Of a DNA stretch of 50,842 nt, positions 33,479-42,431 are shown one piece after another. The notes beneath the pieces are model-generated. The model worked only from the letters and a program-made list of their open reading frames with translations, was not told the origin of the DNA and did not search any database. The position numbers and the translations under genes were made by a program. This DNA is from an uncultured Muribaculaceae bacterium (GTDB lineage Bacteria; Bacteroidota; Bacteroidia; Bacteroidales; Muribaculaceae), in assembly GCA_910584495.1 (NCBI GenBank), contig CAJUAR010000011.1, positions 1 to 50,842 on the forward strand. Reading direction: 5' to 3'. Position 1 is the first letter of the stretch. Each line of letters starts with the position of its first letter.

Positions 33479-35572
33479 TTATTCGCCGACAGCTTGAACA
33501 AAGTTGAGCGAGCGGTTGTCGATTTTGTTCTTGCCAAGAAGGAGGGGCAGGGGAGTGCCGCGGCGGCCGATGCCGAAAGTCTGGATGAAGCGTTGGCCGT
33601 AGTCAGCTTCTACGAAGGGACGGTTTTGCTGGTCGACTTCTTCAACCTCGAAGACCATAATGCCGTGGTTGCCCTTGACAGGTCCTACAAACTGCCCCTT
33701 GTCAGCAGCAGCAATTGCACCTTGGAGGGCAGATTCGTTGATGCCGATGTTGAGCAGAGTGGGAGTTGTGATGTTAACGTTGCCGGTGTCGAGGCGAGCT
33801 TCAAAGAGAGTTGCGTAACCTTTGAGGTCGTTTGCTTTGCCGGCATAGTCGGCGAGGAGTTTGTCAGCCTTCTTGCTGTCGAGAGCCTGGTTGCGCAGCT
33901 GGTTGGCGACAGCGGGGCTTGTCCAGGGCATGTAGTCATCGTAGCTGTCCATAACGGCAAGTGCGATGAGGTAGGACTGACGGTCGTCCTGCATTACAGG
34001 CGAAACCTTGCCCTTATTGTTTTCCATAGCCCATTTTACGAAGCGGCGCGAATCGCGAGCGTTGCCAATACCTGTAGATGATGCACCAACCTGGTCGCTG
34101 AGCACGCTGTATCCGGCTGCACCTGCGTTGTCGGTAAAGTCTTTGGCCGACGAGTTATTGCTTACGTATGTGCGGAGGTTTGTCGAAAGATCGGTGAGAG
34201 TTTCCTGCGATGGGTCGACGGTGTAGTCGATAACTGCGTAGTCGTAATATTTAACAGGAGCGTGACGGCGGTTGACCCGGAAAATGTTCTGCACGGCGTT
34301 GCCCTGGATTGTGTCGTTCAAAACGAAAGCTTTGCCGATGGCAGCATTGAGAAGTGCCGATTTGGTTTTTTCGTCAATGCCAATGTTTTCGAGGGGAGTC
34401 CAGATGCTGTCCTGAGCGGCGTAGGTTTCGGCAAGGCTGCCAAAGCTTGTTCCGTTGTTGATGAGAGTTGCAATGCTGTCGGCGTTGACACTTGCCGGAG
34501 CGTTGAGCATGGATATGTTTATTGAATCTATGCCGGTTGTAACGTCTTGGAGCTTGGCAATTGTGTAGCTGTCGCCTTGGCGGTTGATAAGTTCGGCAGT
34601 TCCGGGTTCTTTTGTGGTGATGAACTCACGGAGTTTGGTGTTCTTGACAGCCGAAGCGGTGTTTTTGAGGTTCTGCACGCTGAAGTGAGTGTCGGAGGCA
34701 ACGCCTTCGGTGCCGGGAGTCTGATTGAGAGCAACGATGGCGTTTTCAACAGCCTGCTGACCGGCGAGGCGGTCGGCCTGCGAAGGTTCGATAGCAACAT
34801 AAATGTAGTTGACCTCTTTCATGGGTTCGCCAAGTTCGTAGTTCTGTTTCTGGCTTTCCCAAAGGGCTTTGACATCTGCATCGGAGAATTCGATATCGTT
34901 GTCGGCCACGGCGGCGACATCTTTCACAGCATAGGCAATTGTGCGGGTTGTGGCGTTGTCGTCGTAGAAGTTTTTGGCATCTAGTTTGTTAAATGTAAAA
35001 AGGCCCGAGATGAGCGACATGAATTTCTGCTGTTTCATGGTGTTCTCGAGTTCTTTTTCCTGATTTGCCCAGATTTGACGCAGTTCGGCACCAACCTGGG
35101 TGGGGAGGTTGTATTTGGCCGGGTTCTGCATGGCATCGAACACTACTCGTCCGCTTGCCTCGGGAAGCTGGAGCTGCTGCGCCAGGTAACCAATCATCTG
35201 GTATGCGGCAGGGTGGGGGGTGTCGCCCACGAGAGCGTCGCTAAGTTCCTGATCGGTGACTGTGATGCCGAGGTCGGCATATTCTTTGTTGAGGAGTTGC
35301 TCGGTGAGGAGCCCGGTTACTACGTTCTGCGAAAGTACGTCGTTGCTCACTTCGCGACCCTGGTTGCGCATCTGCTCTGAAGTTTGCGAGATGCGGTTTT
35401 GGTAGTCCTGATATTCGACGGTGACACCGTTTGCTTCGGCTACGGTTGTGGGGTGGCCGAAATAGGTGCGACCGCTGGTGAGAAAGTCGCCGAGAATGAA
35501 GGCGAGCAACGCTACGATGATGATGATGAACAATAGTACCGATTTGTTTCGGATCTTTTCTAATGTTGCCAT
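33479..35572 (-). CDS. PpiD/SurA-like periplasmic chaperone (peptidylprolyl isomerase family)
   Basis: A 697-residue protein with one N-terminal membrane helix (about 13-31, LLFIIIIVALLAFILGDF) and a large periplasmic part. About 45-200 match the SurA N-terminal chaperone domain (VEYQDYQNRISQTSEQMRNQG; NVVTGLLTEQLLNKEYADLG). In place of a clear parvulin domain there is a diverged region (about 230-380), so isomerase activity is uncertain. The ATG at 35572 is chosen because MATLEKIRNKS is the family start and upstream in-frame residues overlap the promoter. It likely helps fold exported envelope proteins. Confidence 0.85.
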   Translation of the reverse strand: MATLEKIRNKSVLLFIIIIVALLAFILGDFLTSGRTYFGHPTTVAEANGVTVEYQDYQNRISQTSEQMRNQGREVSNDVLSQNVVTGLLTEQLLNKEYADLGITVTDQELSDALVGDTPHPAAYQMIGYLAQQLQLPEASGRVVFDAMQNPAKYNLPTQVGAELRQIWANQEKELENTMKQQKFMSLISGLFTFNKLDAKNFYDDNATTRTIAYAVKDVAAVADNDIEFSDADVKALWESQKQNYELGEPMKEVNYIYVAIEPSQADRLAGQQAVENAIVALNQTPGTEGVASDTHFSVQNLKNTASAVKNTKLREFITTKEPGTAELINRQGDSYTIAKLQDVTTGIDSINISMLNAPASVNADSIATLINNGTSFGSLAETYAAQDSIWTPLENIGIDEKTKSALLNAAIGKAFVLNDTIQGNAVQNIFRVNRRHAPVKYYDYAVIDYTVDPSQETLTDLSTNLRTYVSNNSSAKDFTDNAGAAGYSVLSDQVGASSTGIGNARDSRRFVKWAMENNKGKVSPVMQDDRQSYLIALAVMDSYDDYMPWTSPAVANQLRNQALDSKKADKLLADYAGKANDLKGYATLFEARLDTGNVNITTPTLLNIGINESALQGAIAAADKGQFVGPVKGNHGIMVFEVEEVDQQNRPFVEADYGQRFIQTFGIGRRGTPLPLLLGKNKIDNRSLNFVQAVGE

Positions 35573-35617
35573 TTGGTGATATGTGGTTTTTATTAATTTT
35601 TTCGGTAAAAAATCGCA

Positions 35618-35648
35618 CAAAGATAGCTATTTTATCCAAGCTGGCAAA
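35618..35648 (-). promoter_or_regulatory. Promoter of the PpiD-like gene
   Basis: On the minus strand a perfect TTTG (35648-35645) is followed after 19 bp by TATCTTTG (35625-35618). The start near 35614 leaves a leader of about 40 bases. Confidence 0.82.
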
Positions 35649-35698
35649 ATTTTTGCCACGTAAACGAGCCTATAGGGCGCAAGGACAGCTTTTTTTTG

Positions 35699-35706
35699 TA
35701 ATTTTG
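35699..35706 (+). promoter_or_regulatory. -7 box of the thioesterase gene, almost at the start codon
   Basis: TAATTTTG fits TAnnTTTG and ends only 7 bases before the ATG at 35714. The -33 region is not recognisable. If used, the mRNA leader is about 4 bases or none. Confidence 0.55.
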
Positions 35707-35713
35707 CAGTACT

Positions 35714-36451
35714 ATGGACAATAAAATCTACACGCATCACTACTTTTTGACTGCCGGCGAGACAAATGCCGAGGGTCGTATGCCGCTGACTTTGCTCATG
35801 GAGCGTGTCATAGAAATAGCCACCGAACATGCCAATGTGTTGGGTATTGGTTATGATCGTCTGATAGAAGAGGATATGGGCTGGGTGCTTAGCAAGGTGA
35901 GCATTGAGATGGAACGCTATCCGACTATCAATGAGAATTATACACTTACTACATGGATTGAGGGATATAACAGGCTGTTCAGCGAGCGCAACATCAAGGT
36001 GAGCGACGGCAGCGGCCGTGCCATTGGCTATGTGCGCACCGTGTGGGTGGCCATGAGCTTCTCTCGCCGCTGTCTTGCCGATTTGAGCGTGTTCGGACCA
36101 CTGTCATTTCCGGCCGGGACTATGGAGTGCCCCATTGCCAAGACACCGCGAATTGGAAGCCCCGGCGAAGATTGCGAAAGTGAATATTATACTTTCCGCT
36201 ATTGCGATGTCGACTTCAACCGCCATGTGAACACAGTTCGTTATATCGAAATGATACTCAATCATTGGCCATTGGAATGGTACGATACTCACCGGGTGGA
36301 GCGTTTCGACATAATCTTTCACCGCGAGTGTCTCTATGACGAGCGGGTTAAGCTTGTGGTGGGGCCTGTCGATGAACAAGAACGCCAATTGTGCGAAATA
36401 GTCCGCGCCGACGGCACCCGCGCCGTTGCTGTGGCTGTGAAATGGGTCTAA
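35714..36451 (+). CDS. Acyl-ACP thioesterase
   Basis: A 245-residue double-hotdog protein of the FatA/FatB-like acyl-ACP thioesterase family. The N-terminal hotdog has THHYFLTAGETNAEGRMPL and the helix ERVIEIATEHANVLGIGYDRL; the second carries DVDFNRHVNTVRYIEMIL with the catalytic Asn and His region. It releases free fatty acids from acyl carrier protein. The stop codon overlaps the stop of the convergent lipoprotein gene. An acyl-CoA synthetase, which could reactivate such fatty acids, lies 1.7 kb away in a separate unit. Confidence 0.9.
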   Translation: MDNKIYTHHYFLTAGETNAEGRMPLTLLMERVIEIATEHANVLGIGYDRLIEEDMGWVLSKVSIEMERYPTINENYTLTTWIEGYNRLFSERNIKVSDGSGRAIGYVRTVWVAMSFSRRCLADLSVFGPLSFPAGTMECPIAKTPRIGSPGEDCESEYYTFRYCDVDFNRHVNTVRYIEMILNHWPLEWYDTHRVERFDIIFHRECLYDERVKLVVGPVDEQERQLCEIVRADGTRAVAVAVKWV

Positions 36452-37416
36452 ATCGGCCCGAGGTCGATGTCGATTTCGTCGTCGAAGGAGGGATCGATGA
36501 CAATGCCGCCTTCGGTTGTGTTGGTGAGAAAACGCCCTCGCACCCTTGTGTTTAAATTGCGCTGCATTGGCACTCTGACAGCCGTGCAGGCAAGCATTGT
36601 GCCTTTTTCATTGATAATATCAATGCGCAGAGGTACGTTTTCACCTTCCGGAGCCACAAGCACATAGTCGAAAGCAATGAGGGCTTCGGCATCATCCTCA
36701 GAGCAGCGGACCGGTAGCTCAAATGAATGATTTGTCAGTTCTCCGGCAAAGCCGTTAAGCACATTGAACGAGGTGGCATAGAGGCCGGAGTAGCTTATGC
36801 GGGCTTTGAATTCCTTACCCTTCGACGAATCCTCGGAGATATACCGCAGGAAAGCCCGGGCATCGGTGGCGATAAGCTCAAAGCGCCCCACAGGCCGACG
36901 GAGAGCCACGCTAACAGGCAATGTCGAATTCCACTGTCCGGCATGTGACCGCAGGTCAAGAGCCACAGAGTTGTAGAAACAGTCTTTAAACTCTGAAGGC
37001 TCTCTGCTGTTAATAAGAGCTATAACCGGCCTTAGCGACGACGCATCGTGGAAAGGACAGTGAGCATCGTCGGCGACGGCGTAGTCGCTCCAAACCAGCA
37101 GGTTGTAGTGCCTGGCATGGAGGCTCAATCTCAGATTGCAGTCCACTTTTTGCTGCTCCAAAGGGCAAAATAGCGTATCTCGGGCATGTGTCGCACCATT
37201 GTCGGCCACGGCTTCGATTATGAAGCGATGGCGGAATGCCGACGAGTTGTCTGATACAGGTTCGGCCTCAGTTCCGGGCAGATACACGTCGAGGTGAATG
37301 TCGGCCATTACCGAGACTTCAGTAGGGTCGACACCCTCGCCGTGCGGATTTTCCATGAGCACGCACGAAGTCATTGTCCAGACAAGGAGGGATAATATTA
37401 ACAATCTATAAAACAT
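36448..37416 (-). CDS. Mfa2/FimB-like lipoprotein (DUF6562-type)
   Basis: A 322-residue lipoprotein: signal peptide YRLLILSLLVWTMTSC with lipobox Cys18, then beta-rich domains (VSVMADIHLDVYL; RHYNLLVWSDYAVADD; PVSVALRRPVGRFELIATD). The pattern fits the FimB/Mfa2-like anchor proteins of Bacteroidetes fimbriae and close DUF families. The ATG at 37416 is preferred to an upstream TTG at 37422. It starts inside the 3' end of the DUF3575 gene, so the two are coupled. No fimbrillin gene is nearby. Family-level assignment is moderate. Confidence 0.7.
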   Translation of the reverse strand: MFYRLLILSLLVWTMTSCVLMENPHGEGVDPTEVSVMADIHLDVYLPGTEAEPVSDNSSAFRHRFIIEAVADNGATHARDTLFCPLEQQKVDCNLRLSLHARHYNLLVWSDYAVADDAHCPFHDASSLRPVIALINSREPSEFKDCFYNSVALDLRSHAGQWNSTLPVSVALRRPVGRFELIATDARAFLRYISEDSSKGKEFKARISYSGLYATSFNVLNGFAGELTNHSFELPVRCSEDDAEALIAFDYVLVAPEGENVPLRIDIINEKGTMLACTAVRVPMQRNLNTRVRGRFLTNTTEGGIVIDPSFDDEIDIDLGPI

Positions 37417-38041
37417 AGACAAGCGAGATGCCCACCCTTGTAGGGCCCAGATATGTGCGCGAGCGACAGTCGATCAGCGCACCGTTGTCGATGTTGTAAT
37501 ATGTGTTGTAGCGTGTATGGACATAGCCGGCTCCTGCAATAAATTCTATGAGCCATCGACTGCCGACGGGCAAGGTGTAGGAGTAGTTGAGCTCAAAGCC
37601 CCATGCAGGGCGCGAGGCGCACTGGTAGCGGCGGCTGTCTTTGCGGAAATTGTACCACCCCACAATGACATCGGCTCCCACAGCATGTCCGCTGCCGCAG
37701 CAGCAAAAATAATATTTGGCGCCAGGTTGCAGGAGTACGCATCGAAGGCCCAGCTTTTTCTTCCAGTCCCACAAACTCCAAGCTACGGGGATTTCGACCG
37801 ACACATGCTTGTCAACTTTGAACTCTCCGGCCACATTGAGCACGGCAAACAAGTCGTAGGCAAGATTGGTTTTGAGCCTCACGGCATCGTCGCCGCGCAG
37901 ATAGCTGCCAATGGCATGACTGATGTTGCCGCTCCAAGTCCTGTGTGGAATGAAGAGACATGTAGAGAGCAAAACTCCCGACAGCAAAAGAGACCGGAGT
38001 TTGGTGCTACCATTGTTCTTGAAAGCGGCGAACCTGCACAT
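37406..38041 (-). CDS. DUF3575 outer-membrane-type protein
   Basis: A 211-residue protein with an N-terminal hydrophobic export segment (LRSLLLSGVLLSTCLFI) and the DUF3575 core LKTNLAYDLFAVLNVAGEF and SVEIPVAWSLWDWK. It ends in strand-like repeats up to VGISLVYVL. DUF3575 genes often sit in Bacteroidetes fimbrial loci next to Mfa2-like genes, as here; the function is unknown, possibly an outer-membrane barrel. The only ATG (38041) is 4 bases after the -7 box, so the gene may be translated from a leaderless mRNA. Confidence 0.78.
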   Translation of the reverse strand: MCRFAAFKNNGSTKLRSLLLSGVLLSTCLFIPHRTWSGNISHAIGSYLRGDDAVRLKTNLAYDLFAVLNVAGEFKVDKHVSVEIPVAWSLWDWKKKLGLRCVLLQPGAKYYFCCCGSGHAVGADVIVGWYNFRKDSRRYQCASRPAWGFELNYSYTLPVGSRWLIEFIAGAGYVHTRYNTYYNIDNGALIDCRSRTYLGPTRVGISLVYVL

Positions 38042-38045
38042 GCAG

Positions 38046-38053
38046 CAAAATTA
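38046..38053 (-). promoter_or_regulatory. -7 box of the DUF3575 gene, leaderless spacing
   Basis: TAATTTTG on the minus strand (38053-38046) ends 4 bases before the ATG at 38041. Transcription would begin at or next to the start codon. No good -33 element is seen. Confidence 0.5.
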
Positions 38054-38113
38054 CACAAAAACTACGAAAAGAGTGCTCTTAGGACAAGAAAAAGTGAAAA
38101 ATAATTGGCAAAA

Positions 38114-38145
38114 TTTGGCAGAAGTTTGTCGAATCGCTATCTTTG
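38114..38145 (+). promoter_or_regulatory. Promoter of the acyl-CoA synthetase operon
   Basis: TTTG (38114-38117), 20 bp, then TATCTTTG (38138-38145): a perfect Bacteroidetes promoter. The start near 38149 gives a leader of about 48 bases. It diverges from the DUF3575 promoter. Confidence 0.85.
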
Positions 38146-38196
38146 TAGCCTAATATAATCGAGCCGGTAAACTAAGGCCGAATATAATTTCTATCA

Positions 38197-39852
38197 ATGA
38201 AAGCTCAAGCAACGTTAACAGCATATATCCAACAAAGCTTGCGCGACAATTGGGACCGTGTGGCCATGAGCGACTTTCGCGGCCAGCAGTTCACTTTTCG
38301 CGACATCGCACGCAAAATTGCCAAGCTCCATCTCCTCTTTGAACACGCCGGTCTGCAGCCCGGCGATATGGTTGCCCTCTGTGCACGCAACAGTTCGCAG
38401 TGGGCCATCGCGGCTCTTGCATCTCTCACCTACGGAACCGTGACAGTGCCTATTCTTCATGATTTTAAACCGGACACTCTTCATCACCTCCTTCGGCACA
38501 GCGATGCCAGGCTCCTCTTCACAGAGCCTGCACTGTGGGAAGAGCTCGACCATGAGAATGTGCCTGCTCTGAAAGGTGTCATAGACATATCGGACTATTC
38601 GTTGATGTTCAGCCGCAGTAAGCGTCTGGAGCATGCCCGGGCCGAACTCAACAAGCTCTTTGGCGAAAAATATCCCGAACGGTTTACAGCCGCCGATGTG
38701 GCCTATCCCGAATTTGATGCCGACCGCATGGCTTTGGTAAATTATACCAGCGGATCCATGGGCTTTTCCAAAGGCGTTATGCTCACTTATGGCAACTTGT
38801 GGTCTAACATACAGTACAGCATCGACGGCCTGAAGTTCCTCCTTCCCGGCGACGGCACACTGTGTATGTTGCCGCTTGCCCACATGTTCGGCTTCACCAT
38901 AGAGATGCTCCATCCTTTTGTCAAGGGATGCCACATATATTATATAACCCGCACACCGTCGCCTAAAATAGTTATTGAGGCATTTAAAGAAGTTCAGCCC
39001 AAGCTCATCATTGCCGTACCTCTCATACTCGAGAAAATTGTAAAGACACGAGTCTTCCCGCTGCTCGACAAGCCGTTGATGAAGATTATGATGCACATAC
39101 CCTTTGTTGACAGTCACTTGCTGAACAAAATCAAGGAAAAGCTCACCGAGGCTTTCGGCGACAAAGTGCAGGAAATAATAATAGGGGGGGCCGGTCTGAA
39201 CAAAGACGTTGAGACCTTCCTCGACCGCATCGAATTTCCGTTTACAGTGGGTTATGGCATGACTGAATGTGCGCCCCTGATAAGCTACGCCCCTTGGCAC
39301 AGCCGCAAAAAAGGCAGTTGCGGACGTATTGTCGACCGCATGGAGCTTCGTATTGATTCTCCCGACCCCGAGCATCAGCCCGGTGTGGTGTGGGTGCGTG
39401 GGGCCAATGTGATGAAAGGCTATTACAAGAACGAAGAAGCGACCAAGGCTATTTTCGACAGTGATGGCTGGATGAACACCGGCGATATTGCCAGTATCGA
39501 TGCCGAAGGCAATCTATTTATCCGTGGCCGCGACAAGAATATGATTCTTGGTCCTTCGGGGCAGAATATCTACCCCGAGGAAATCGAACAATTGCTCAAC
39601 AATCTGCCCTATGTGGCAGAATCTCTCATTGTGGAGCGCGACGGCAAAATAACAGCCCTCGTGCACCCCGACTACGACACAGCCTCGAAGGCCGGGCTCG
39701 ATGAGAAACAGCTTCTCAAACAGCTCGACGACAACATTGAGGCCCTCAATGCCGAGCTTCCGGTTTTCAGTCAGGTCCGTGACATGAAAATATTCCGCGA
39801 CGAATTTGAAAAAACTCCCAAACGGTCTATCCGTCGTTATCTGTATAACTGA
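38197..39852 (+). CDS. AMP-binding long-chain acyl-CoA (or acyl-ACP) synthetase
   Basis: A 551-residue ANL-superfamily adenylating enzyme. The phosphate-binding loop YTSGSMGFSKG starts at 183; further motifs are VGYGMTECAPLISY, DGWMNTGDIASID and RGRDKNMILGPSGQNIYPEEIE, and the C-terminal lysine region EKTPKRSIRR. It activates a fatty acid as acyl-AMP and passes it to CoA or a carrier protein. Which substrate is used cannot be told from sequence. The next gene starts 1 base after the stop. Confidence 0.9.
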   Translation: MKAQATLTAYIQQSLRDNWDRVAMSDFRGQQFTFRDIARKIAKLHLLFEHAGLQPGDMVALCARNSSQWAIAALASLTYGTVTVPILHDFKPDTLHHLLRHSDARLLFTEPALWEELDHENVPALKGVIDISDYSLMFSRSKRLEHARAELNKLFGEKYPERFTAADVAYPEFDADRMALVNYTSGSMGFSKGVMLTYGNLWSNIQYSIDGLKFLLPGDGTLCMLPLAHMFGFTIEMLHPFVKGCHIYYITRTPSPKIVIEAFKEVQPKLIIAVPLILEKIVKTRVFPLLDKPLMKIMMHIPFVDSHLLNKIKEKLTEAFGDKVQEIIIGGAGLNKDVETFLDRIEFPFTVGYGMTECAPLISYAPWHSRKKGSCGRIVDRMELRIDSPDPEHQPGVVWVRGANVMKGYYKNEEATKAIFDSDGWMNTGDIASIDAEGNLFIRGRDKNMILGPSGQNIYPEEIEQLLNNLPYVAESLIVERDGKITALVHPDYDTASKAGLDEKQLLKQLDDNIEALNAELPVFSQVRDMKIFRDEFEKTPKRSIRRYLYN

Positions 39853-39853
39853 C

Positions 39854-41218
39854 ATGCGCAAATTTCTAATTCTCATTGCCATTTTGGCCATCGGGGCTTT
39901 TGCCTATACAATGATTGTGAAACGTTTTGCCCCGCGTGAGGCAGAAATTCCCATGTGGCTCGAAACCGATTCGGCATCAGCAATAGAGGCTCGAACGAGA
40001 GCCGACTTTTCGCTCACCACAGAGGATGTGCTTGCCGCTATCCACGAGAAACATCCCGAAGTTACGGAAGCTATGCTCGACAGCTTTGCCCGTGCCCGCT
40101 ATGTGGAACGCCGCCTGATTGACGGCGAGATGCGTTATTTCCGAAAGACAGCCCGCAATTTAGGCCTGCTCAATCCGGCCTACAACGGCGGCACCCCGCC
40201 ACGCGGAGCCACTGCTTCGCCGGCTCGTATAGCTTATGTCGATTCGGTGCTCGATTATTACGAAGGACGCAACGACTTTGGTCTTGCTCATGCCGTGGTC
40301 TACCGTTTCTCCGTCGATGTGCCCGGTCATGAAGCAATCGCAGGCGACAGTCTTAGGGTATGGATGCCTTATCCCATGGCAAGCGCACGTCAGAGCGACA
40401 TCTGTGTGCTCGAAGCCAGCCCGGCAGAATATGTGCTTTCCGGCGACCGTTCGTCACATAGCAGCATATATTTCGAAGGTATAGCTCCACAACCGGGCGA
40501 CACCGCACATTTCGAATATACGGCAAGATTCGTCACTTGTGGAGCCTATGTTTCCGAAGCTGATATTGAGAAAAATATCAAGCCTTACGAAACCGCTTCT
40601 GCAGAATATCAACGTTACACGGCTTTTGACAATCCGCACATAGTGCGGCTCGACAGTCTTGCACATGCAATAGTGGGCAGCGAGACATCGCCACTCCGTC
40701 AAAGCGAGATGGTCTACGACTACATAATTAACCGCTATCCCTGGGCAGGAGCCAGAGAGTACAGCACCATACCGTGCATACCGCTTTATGTGACCGAAGA
40801 AGGCCATGGCGACTGCGGGCAGGTGGCATTGCTCTACATCTCGCTGATGCGCACACTCGGTGTGCCCGCACGCTGGGAAAGCGGTTGGATGCTTCATCCG
40901 GGCGAGCTCAATCTCCACGACTGGGCCGAAGTATACTTCGAAGGAGTAGGGTGGCTGCCTGTCGATGTGTCGTTTGGCCGTTACACCGGCAGCGACCGAG
41001 GAGCAGCCCGCACTTTCTACTCCCATGGCATAGATGCCCACCGACTGGCTGCCAACAGCACCGTTAGCGGCGAATTCTATCCGGCCAAGCGCTTTGTCCG
41101 CAGCGAGACTGTCGACTTCCAGCTCGGCGAAGTAGAGACAGACAAAGGAAACCTCTACTATCCGGCCTGGGATTCGAAAATGACACTTATCGACGTTAAA
41201 CCAATAAGCATAAAATGA
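39854..41218 (+). CDS. Exported transglutaminase-like cysteine protease
   Basis: A 454-residue protein with an N-terminal membrane or signal helix (FLILIAILAIGAFAYTMIV). The core is a transglutaminase-like fold with the triad Cys321 (HGDCGQVALLY), His355 (NLHDWAEVYF) and Asp371 (LPVDVSFG). The ATG at 39854 is chosen because the helix starts there and it lies just after the previous stop. It is followed, with a 4-base overlap, by an NlpC/P60 hydrolase and then a dipeptide epimerase, so a role in peptide cutting for murein salvage is likely (inference). Confidence 0.85.
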   Translation: MRKFLILIAILAIGAFAYTMIVKRFAPREAEIPMWLETDSASAIEARTRADFSLTTEDVLAAIHEKHPEVTEAMLDSFARARYVERRLIDGEMRYFRKTARNLGLLNPAYNGGTPPRGATASPARIAYVDSVLDYYEGRNDFGLAHAVVYRFSVDVPGHEAIAGDSLRVWMPYPMASARQSDICVLEASPAEYVLSGDRSSHSSIYFEGIAPQPGDTAHFEYTARFVTCGAYVSEADIEKNIKPYETASAEYQRYTAFDNPHIVRLDSLAHAIVGSETSPLRQSEMVYDYIINRYPWAGAREYSTIPCIPLYVTEEGHGDCGQVALLYISLMRTLGVPARWESGWMLHPGELNLHDWAEVYFEGVGWLPVDVSFGRYTGSDRGAARTFYSHGIDAHRLAANSTVSGEFYPAKRFVRSETVDFQLGEVETDKGNLYYPAWDSKMTLIDVKPISIK

Positions 41219-42387
41219 AATCACAAATAATCCTTGCCTTATTGCTGTCGGCTGCCTTGGGAGCCTCGGCACAGTCATCAATGGAGGCCAAAGGCCGTGC
41301 CGATGCAGTGGTCGGCAAAATAAAGTCGCAGTACGCCCCCGACAAGCGTCAGGCAGTATACGATGTAAAAGCTTATATGGACAACGGCGGAGCCCTTGTT
41401 GTCGGCGGCATCCTTTCAGACAGTGCCACCTGCAGCGTGCTGCGGCGCGAACTCCAAGCCACCGGCATCGACTATACCGACAGCCTTGTGGTGATGCCCT
41501 ACGACCAATGGGCCCTTGTGCGTCTTACGGCAGCATCGATGCGCACAGGCGGACGCCATGCCGCCGAAATGGCAACACAGAATGTGATGGGCACGCCGCT
41601 GAGAGTGCTTGCGGCAGATGGCGATTGGTACCGTGTGCAGAGCCCCGACGGATACATATCCTACATACCTTCGTCGTCGGTGGTGCTACGCACGTCCAAG
41701 GAGATGGCACAGTGGCGCCGAGCTCCGAGGTTTATTGTCGTTTCGCCCTGGCAGGTGCAGGCTTTCCGCACTGCCGATGCCGCGGGTGTGCGAGATGTTG
41801 TCACCGACCTTGTCAACGGCTGCATAGTGGAAATTCCGGCCTCGGTGCCCAATGTGCAGAACGGAAAGCTCGAGATATTGCTCCCCGACGGCCGCCGTGC
41901 CTTTGTCGATGCAAAGGCAATGGCTTCTGTTTCGGAGTGGGCGGCGCAGGATTTCAACGCAGACCGCATTCTCGACACAGCTTACTCGATGGAAGGCACA
42001 CCCTATCTTTGGGGCGGAACGTCGACAAAAGCCATCGATTGTTCGGGGCTTGCAAAGGTGAGCTATTTTTCCAACGGAATCATACTGATGCGCGATGCCT
42101 CGCAGCAGGCCACCACGGGCACTCGCATTGAAGCCAAGGACTGGCGACAGTGTCGTCCCGGCGACCTCTTGTTCTTCGGAAACGCTAAAACAGGAAGAGT
42201 AACACACGTTGCCATATACGATTCCAAAGGAAATTACGTTCATTCATCAGGGAGGGTGAAACGCAACAGTGTCGATCCCGATGCCGAAAGCTATCTAACC
42301 ACGCCTTTTCTCCATGCAGTGCGTATTGCCGGCAACGAAGAGACGCGAGGAATTATCCGCGCACGCAATCATCCCTGGTATTTCTAA
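41215..42387 (+). CDS. NlpC/P60 murein peptide hydrolase with SH3-like domains
   Basis: A 390-residue secreted enzyme. The signal peptide is SQIILALLLSAALGASAQ; the middle part has SH3-like segments (about 120-240: GTPLRVLAADGDWYRVQSPDGYISY). The C-terminal NlpC/P60 domain has Cys276 (AIDCSGLAK), His331 (RVTHVAIYD) and His343 (YVHSSGRV). Members with SH3 domains cut between D-Glu and the diamino acid of stem peptides, releasing L-Ala-D-Glu. The next gene encodes the epimerase that acts on that dipeptide. Confidence 0.92.
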   Translation: MKSQIILALLLSAALGASAQSSMEAKGRADAVVGKIKSQYAPDKRQAVYDVKAYMDNGGALVVGGILSDSATCSVLRRELQATGIDYTDSLVVMPYDQWALVRLTAASMRTGGRHAAEMATQNVMGTPLRVLAADGDWYRVQSPDGYISYIPSSSVVLRTSKEMAQWRRAPRFIVVSPWQVQAFRTADAAGVRDVVTDLVNGCIVEIPASVPNVQNGKLEILLPDGRRAFVDAKAMASVSEWAAQDFNADRILDTAYSMEGTPYLWGGTSTKAIDCSGLAKVSYFSNGIILMRDASQQATTGTRIEAKDWRQCRPGDLLFFGNAKTGRVTHVAIYDSKGNYVHSSGRVKRNSVDPDAESYLTTPFLHAVRIAGNEETRGIIRARNHPWYF

Positions 42388-42431
42388 AATCATAAAAACA
42401 ACAAACACCAAACCAGTCACTCCACATAGTA

